DNA of 64,000 nt from Armigeres subalbatus (lineage: Eukaryota; Arthropoda; Insecta; Diptera; Culicidae). Of the stretch, positions 59,125-64,000 are shown in pieces; positions within the stretch are counted from its first letter, which is position 1, and each line of letters begins with the position of its first letter. The notes beneath the pieces were generated by a model that saw only the letters and a program-made list of their open reading frames with translations, was not told where the DNA came from and made no database searches. The position numbers and the translations under genes were made by a program. The stretch covers positions 417,024,283-417,088,282 of the forward strand of contig NC_085140.1 in the NCBI RefSeq assembly GCF_024139115.2. The letters run 5' to 3'.

Positions 59125-59477
59125 AACAATCTGGGCGAACTACGCACCCAGAGAAAACAATGGATCACCGATGAGACCTGGAGAAAAATAGAGGAGCGAA
59201 GAGAAGCCAAAGCCGCGATAGAGCGATCGAAAACCAGAGGAGCCAAAGTCTTAGCCCGTCAACGATACGCGGCTCTTGAGAAGGAAGTAAAACGCTCATG
59301 TCGACGGGACAAGCGAGCGTGGGCAGACTCTCTGGCCGACGAAGGAGAGAGAGCCGCCGCAACCGGGGACATTTGCCTCCTCTACGATATCTCACGACGC
59401 TTAAGCGGGGCGAAGATGAATGCAACGATGCCTGTGAAAGACGCGAATGATCAGTTATTAACCGACCCAACTGACCA
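59125..59477 (+). mobile_element. Family B RTE-like LINE, linker region
   Basis: Encodes NNLGELRTQRKQWITDETWR, then KIEERREAKAAIERSKTRGA, LEKEVKRSCRRDKRAWADSL, DICLLYDISRRLSGAKMNAT and NDQLLTDPTD. It is continuous and unusually well preserved. 5'-truncated near 59125. The protein resumes at 60876 with QLKRWFEHFEQLF. Confidence 0.88.
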
Positions 59478-60875
59478 CCCAACTAACAATTTTGGTGCTA
59501 AAAGCTTCAACTTCTAGCCTTTCGCTGTATAATATTTGAATAAAAGCAGCCAATGCTGAATAAAAGAAAAGTCTCCGCAAATAATCCCTTAAACTTCAAC
59601 TCGACTATTACCCAAATATCTATCAGCTAGTCAGTTTGTGTCGAATATATTTCATCTTTTATCGTTTATGCAGCTTTCATATAGTCATATAACAGCTCTG
59701 TTTGAATTAGCAACAAAGCTTATCGGTTAAGAGCTCATGTATGTAATTAAGTTGCTTGTTAGCAACTTCCTATATTACGGTGAGTAGCATTCACAATGAA
59801 AATGCTTTCGCTGTTGTTATAGCACTAACAATATAGCGTAATGGCGCTTTAAATGAACTAACGAAGCTTTTAGGCAACTTCTGTATCTTTGAAGATTACA
59901 CAACGTTTAAGTAAACCTTATACTGCTCCTTTTAATAGCTTATCAGTATGGAACGTCAAAACCGCAATGTTTACATTTGATTTTTGTTGCCGGAGCTGAG
60001 TATTAGCTATTGATTTCTGTAACGCAGCTACAGAGGTATTCACCTGCTTTTATAGCAACTGACAAAGCGCTGTCATTAATGCTAGCAGATAGTGTTAGAA
60101 AATAAGCCATTTAGAAGCGATATTGCTGATGACGGCTACTGTTAAACGATTAGCAGCAGAGTAACATCTATACAGATCGAGAAAATGTTGCCTAAAAACA
60201 ATTTCAGCGATTGATGATGCATAAAAGTTAGCCCACAGAACATGCTAACAGATGTTTGAATAATGGTTGAAATAATGCTGAAAGCATACTTTTTAAGCTT
60301 ATGTGCTGAAAGCAGCATGTATGCCTCTTTCTAACGTTTATACAGCATGAATCTGAAAATTGCGTTAGTAAACCAACCTATAGGGTATGCGAAGAAGCAC
60401 ATCCATAATTTTTTTTGTTATTTACATATGTCAAAGTGACGGTGATGACAGAGCAGCGGCCATTGAAACAGGAGATCAGGAGTTCGAATCTAGGTAGCAT
60501 CAAAATTGATATTTGAGTTTTCACAAAAAAAAAACATTGAATAAACTCCGAAATTTACTCTCCCCTCAAATAATATTTAATCAAAATGAATTCAGTGGCT
60601 GTATAAAACTTATTTAACAGATTTAAAAAATCTGAATAAGCGCTATTGAAGCGAATTATATTACTAAATGGTTTAATAAAAAATGAGAAAAAATTGTGTA
60701 ACATGCTGTAAAGTAGTTGTGCAGGCACGCCAAAAACAGCTGAATAGATTCGCCAGATTTGCTGGTAAAAGCATTGAATAGAAGTTCTTGATCATATGTA
60801 TAGCACACATATTCAGCTTGAAGCCGTATAGACGAGTTGAAATAACATTTACATTGACATTAAATGTTAGTTGGG
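59478..60875. mobile_element. 1.4-kb inverted-repeat element inside the LINE
   Basis: Ends CCCAACTAACA and TGTTAGTTGGG are perfect 11-bp inverted repeats. Flanking dinucleotide CA at 59476-59477 and 60876-60877. Deleting the element plus one CA restores DPTD|QLKRW without a gap. The interior is AT-rich with many GCTTAT/TTAGCA-type repeats and a pol III B-box-like GTTCGAATC at 60482-60490, preceded by GCAGCGGCC. No ORF. A 2-bp CA duplication is unusual, and I cannot name the superfamily. Confidence 0.85.
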
Positions 60876-62530
60876 CAGCTGAAACGCTGGTTCGAGCACT
60901 TCGAACAACTTTTTCAAGTGCCAGCCAGGCCATCACCACCTCGGCATGACCTGCCTAGGATCCGACGTATAACACGCGTCAATACCGAAGCTCCATCACT
61001 GCTAGAGATTCAAACAGCCATCCAAAGCATGAAATCGAATAAAGCCCCAGGGGTCGACCGCATATCAGCCGAGATGCTCAAAGCTGACCCCATGACATCC
61101 GCTCAACTACTGCATTGTTTATTTCGTAATATCTGGGACACCGCAACTTTCCCGGTCGACTGGATGCAAGGTATCTTAGTGAAGGTGCCCAAAAAGGGTG
61201 ACCTGACTGTATGCGATAACTGGCGAGGCATTATGTTGCTGTGCACCGTTCTCAAAGTTCTGTGCAAAATTTTCCTAGCCCGGATTCAGGAGAAGATCGA
61301 TGCGACTCTCCGGCGGCAGCAAGCCGGATTCCGTGCCGGAAGATCCTGTGTGGACCATATTGTCACGCTCCGCATCATTTTGGAGCAGGTCAACGAATTC
61401 CAAGAGTCCCTTTACTTGGTATTCATTGACTACGAAAAAGCTTTCGACCGTCTCAATCACGAGAATATGTGGGGCGCCCTGAGACGCAAGGGGGTTCCTG
61501 AGAAAATCATCGGCCTCATCGAAGCACAGTACGAGGCCTTTTCGTGTAGAGTGCTGCACAATGGGGTCCTGTCCGACCCTATCCGGGTCGTAGCTGGTGT
61601 GAGGCAAGGATGTATTCTATCACCGTTACTGTTCCTCATCGTAATCGATGAGCTTCTGGTAGATGCGATTGACCGTGAACCAAACCGCGGGCTGTTATGG
61701 CAGCCTATAACCATGGAGCACCTAAACGACTTCGAATTGGCGGATGACGTTGCACTACTCGCGCAACGGCGCTCTGATATGTAGAGTAAGCTCAACGACC
61801 TTGCCGATCGCTCCTCCTCGGCAGGTTTAGTCATCAACGTCAACAAAACCAAATCGTTGGATGTAAACACGGTGACTCCTTCCAGTTTCACAGTAGCCGG
61901 GCAACCAGTGGAGAATGTTGAAAGCTTCCAATATCTTGGTAGCCAAATGGCGTCAGACGGCGGTACCAAGATCGACATAGGCGCACGGATCAAGAAAGCA
62001 AGGGCTGCCTTTGCGAGTTTAAGAAATATCTGGAAAAACAGGCAGATAAGTGAACGCACCAAAATACGAATTTTCAACTCTAACGTGAAATCTGTGCTGT
62101 TATACGCTAGCGAAACATGGTGTGTATCAGTGGAGAACACTCAACGGCTGCAGGTGTTCATTAACAGATGCCTGCGGTATATAATTCGGGCCTGGTGGCC
62201 TCACAACTGGATCTCAAACAACGAGCTCCATCGTCGTTGTCACCAGAGGCCGATAACAACAGAAATTCGGGATCGGAAGTGGGGCTAGGTCGGCCACACT
62301 CTACGTAGGGGCGGAAACGAAATCTGTAAGCAAGCATTAGACTGGAACCCAGCGGGACATCGCAGCAGAGGCAGACCCAGAGGCTCATGGCGGCGAAGCC
62401 TCAATAAAGAAATAAAAGAAGTCGACCGAAATCTAACCTGGCAACAGGTTAAAGCGATAGCCGGGCATCGCTCAGGATGGAGATCTTTCAAGTCGGCCCT
62501 TTGCACCACCGGAGGTGTACAGGATCTATA
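60876..62530 (+). mobile_element. Family B RTE-like LINE, reverse transcriptase to C-terminus
   Basis: Nearly intact RT: SMKSNKAPGVDRISAEMLKA, KVPKKGDLTVCDNWRGIMLL, RQQAGFRAGRSCVDHIVTLR, YLVFIDYEKAFDRLNHENMW, GVRQGCILSPLLFLIVIDEL, and the catalytic block FELADDVALLA. A TAG stop at 61782 follows RRSDM. The frame resumes with SKLNDLADRSSSAGLVINVN, SFQYLGSQMASDGG, SVLLYASETW, and after further stops ends GRPRGSWRRSLNKEIKEVDR and GWRSFKSALC near 62500. Just two or three stops over about 540 codons make it one of the younger LINE copies here. Confidence 0.9.
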
Positions 62531-63275
62531 AGTAAGTATATTTTTTTACGAAATTAGGAAATACTCAGGTCTTTAGGAAAGAGACCTTTTATGAGAACAA
62601 ACTACATACGGCTTTTATTCTCCTATCAATAGTGATGTGTTGAATTTTTAATCGGTATTATAATGTTTTTGATTTCAATTTGTCCAGAGCCATATTGTTT
62701 TACGTTTACTAACGCGAGATTGAAATGTAAATCTAAGGGGTCCTACACTTATTACGTAAGCAATTATTCTGGATTTTTCGACAACCCCCTCCCCACATTG
62801 TAACGTTTTAAGTTTATTTCGATATAAATTTAAATAAAAATATTCGATTTTTACCGATAAAACAAAAATGAATTTTGAATTTTGCTTTAATTTATGATCG
62901 CGTGTCGTGTTTCGTTTGCGTTCGTAAAATCTGTTCGTTCCTGTATCAATTCCAAGTTTATAGTATTTGTTATAAAAGCTCAACCATTTCTTGTCGTGTT
63001 TCTGGACGAGCCGGACGTATTTACATCCGTGTCTCATCACGTGGCGCTCTTTTAATCGGTGGAGTTTTTTTTCCCCACGATCGGGGTTGTTTTTTTTACC
63101 GTTAGTTGCCTACGCGACTTAAAAGTTAGTAAGTCACAAAGTGATCTATCCAGCCAACTAATTAAGGAAGCGAGCTGTCTTAGCAATGCTATTGCAGTCT
63201 CGTGAGAAGGTGAAGTTTCTTTTTTTTCTGGAAGCATTATTGTGACGACCAACAGCAGCAAAGTCGCCGTCACGT
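62531..63275. other. Intergenic DNA
   Basis: No gene. 62730-62810 contains GTCCTACACTTATTACGTAA and CAACCCCCTCCCCAC, probably repeat-derived. The later part may belong to the LINE leader that continues after the MITE. Confidence 0.35.
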
Positions 63276-63277
63276 AA

Positions 63278-63588
63278 AAAGGTTCCCCCAAACACACGCG
63301 ACACGACAGTCGCGACGCGATTCTATCGCTTGGCGGCAGCGATTCTGTCGCCGTTGGTATGGAAACGTAAATAGAGTATAGGGCACTGCACGGACTGCTT
63401 TGACTCTTTCTCGCTGCAAAGAAATTAGAAAACAACAAGGCCAGTAAACGTCAAAATATATGAGGAACGAAAGAGAAAGCGATGTTTCCGTGCAGTGCCC
63501 TATTGCCTGCAGCGACCCAACGATAGAATCGCGGCGACTAGTTGTCGCCGTCGCGGCGATGAAATCGCTTAGGTTTGGGGGAGCCTAA
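63278..63588. mobile_element. MITE with GGTTCCCCCAAAC ends, itself split by a second MITE
   Basis: Left GGTTCCCCCAAACAC..CGCGA and right TCGCTTAGGTTTGGGGGAGCC are inverted, and inner GCGATTCTATCG is mirrored by CGATAGAATCGC. The second element lies at 63381-63502. Confidence 0.75.
63381..63502. mobile_element. 122-bp MITE nested in the previous one
   Basis: GGGCACTGCACGGA and TCCGTGCAGTGCCC are perfect inverted ends with TA on both sides. Inner GACTCTTTCTCGC/GAAAGAGAAAGCG extends the pairing. Confidence 0.85.
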
Positions 63589-63884
63589 AAGCTACATACT
63601 CGGTGGAGTAGGCAGCAAACAGGCTAAGTAAAATATTGTATCCCATTGTCCCGTTGAACTCGATTCATCCACACTTCAGTGGTGCCGTTTGGTGTTCTGC
63701 CTATAGTTAGGTACCGGTGGATTACAGTGGGCCAAAAAGCGAAAAAGTTCGACTGAAATATTATTAATTCATTTCGCTTTTTCTGTGTTTTTGTTGTTGT
63801 TTTGTTATTATTATAGTTAAATCTTATTAGTATTTTCTCATATTATTTTTTTATTGTTATTTTGGGGATTTTGGGTTATATTAC
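63589..63884 (+). mobile_element. Probable LINE 5' UTR
   Basis: Leads directly into an ORF1-like start. Contains CACTTCAGTGGTGCCGTTTG and a T-rich stretch. The exact 5' end is not determined. Confidence 0.45.
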
Positions 63885-64000
63885 ATGGACGAAGAAAACG
63901 GAGGCGAAACTCCTCCCAAAGACAATGTCGTTCGCACGCGATTCTACCAGGCTTCTTCGCCTGGGCCTTGGGTCGTTTACTTTCGGCAGAAAGTGAAAAG
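63885..64000 (+). CDS. Start of LINE ORF1 (gag-like), cut by the window edge
   Basis: ATG at 63885 opens MDEENGGETPPKDNVVRTRF, then YQASSPGPWVVYFRQKVK, and runs off the window with no stop. The phrase SSPGP(W/Y)VVYFR after an acidic start resembles the N-terminal part of ORF1 proteins of Jockey/Loner-type mosquito LINEs, recognised by pattern only. An intact element may continue beyond 64000. Confidence 0.6.
   Translation, partial: MDEENGGETPPKDNVVRTRFYQASSPGPWVVYFRQKVK

Noticed and set aside
60439..60500. A functional tRNA gene
   Set aside because: Only a B-box-like GTTCGAATC and a weak A-box-like segment are present. No cloverleaf acceptor or anticodon stem forms.
1..64000. A new multi-gene defence, biosynthetic or viral system
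   Set aside because: Both strands were read throughout. Only one host gene, one candidate exon and non-LTR or DNA transposon remnants are legible, and no viral structural or replicase genes were seen.

Overview
ORGANISM AND OVERALL CHARACTER. This is AT-rich animal (insect) genomic DNA, most likely from a culicine mosquito of Aedes type. The reasons are short consensus introns (58-62 bp) next to very long transposon-filled ones, two tRNA-derived SINEs of the Feilai-like kind, a short-inverted-repeat element beginning GCCTTTCTCGTAC that I associate with mosquito genomes, and many decayed non-LTR retrotransposons and MITEs. No bacterial genes, CRISPR arrays or operons are present. HOST GENE. 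One host gene is clear: the plus-strand orthologue of Wdr62/MAPKBP1, a WD40 scaffold of JNK signalling, spindle poles and centrosomes. Thirteen coding exons lie between 5891 and 42506. Every junction joins in frame, and together they encode about 2291 residues, without the N-terminus, which lies upstream of the window. Order: 5891-6601 and 6660-8657 encode the double WD40 propeller. 8719-9020, 9083-9219, 9441-9500 and 19851-19947 encode a low-complexity linker. 20627-23251 is a giant 875-codon exon that can also end the transcript (stop at 23266-23268, AATAAA at 23585). 24389-24481, 24826-24977, 25183-25354, 25416-25646 and 25705-25897 encode a Ser-rich tail and C-terminal coiled coil. The last 35 codons sit in 42401-42506, behind a 16.5-kb intron. 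TRANSPOSON LAYERS. 1-2070: two minus-strand LINE fragments. 2901-5170: a large imperfect palindrome split by a MITE. 9501-19850 (intron): LINE pieces on both strands, one broken by a 2.7-kb insertion that itself contains a 1.24-kb hAT-like element. 25898-42400 (intron): an 82-bp tandem repeat, a large foldback with a Jockey-like RT fragment in its loop, a LINE broken by four 393-bp-type TA-flanked elements plus a 666-bp tandem duplication, SINEs, and a long AT-rich tract. 42507-48300: the probable 3' UTR and downstream DNA, with one unassigned candidate exon. 48327-50852: a 2.5-kb hAT-type element with an 8-bp target duplication. 51195-57900: a SINE, an R1-like 3' end and several MITEs. 59125-62530: an RTE-like LINE interrupted by a 1.4-kb inverted-repeat element. 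63280-64000: nested MITEs and the 5' end of another LINE. HOW IT FITS TOGETHER. The window is a cell-division scaffold gene whose two large introns and downstream flank have been stretched by nested insertions. I found no new multi-gene system. The most informative points are the alternative-terminal giant exon, an intact-looking +1 reading frame just after the annotated stop, and several nested insertions whose pre-insertion sequence can be read from the flanks or from a second copy in the window.
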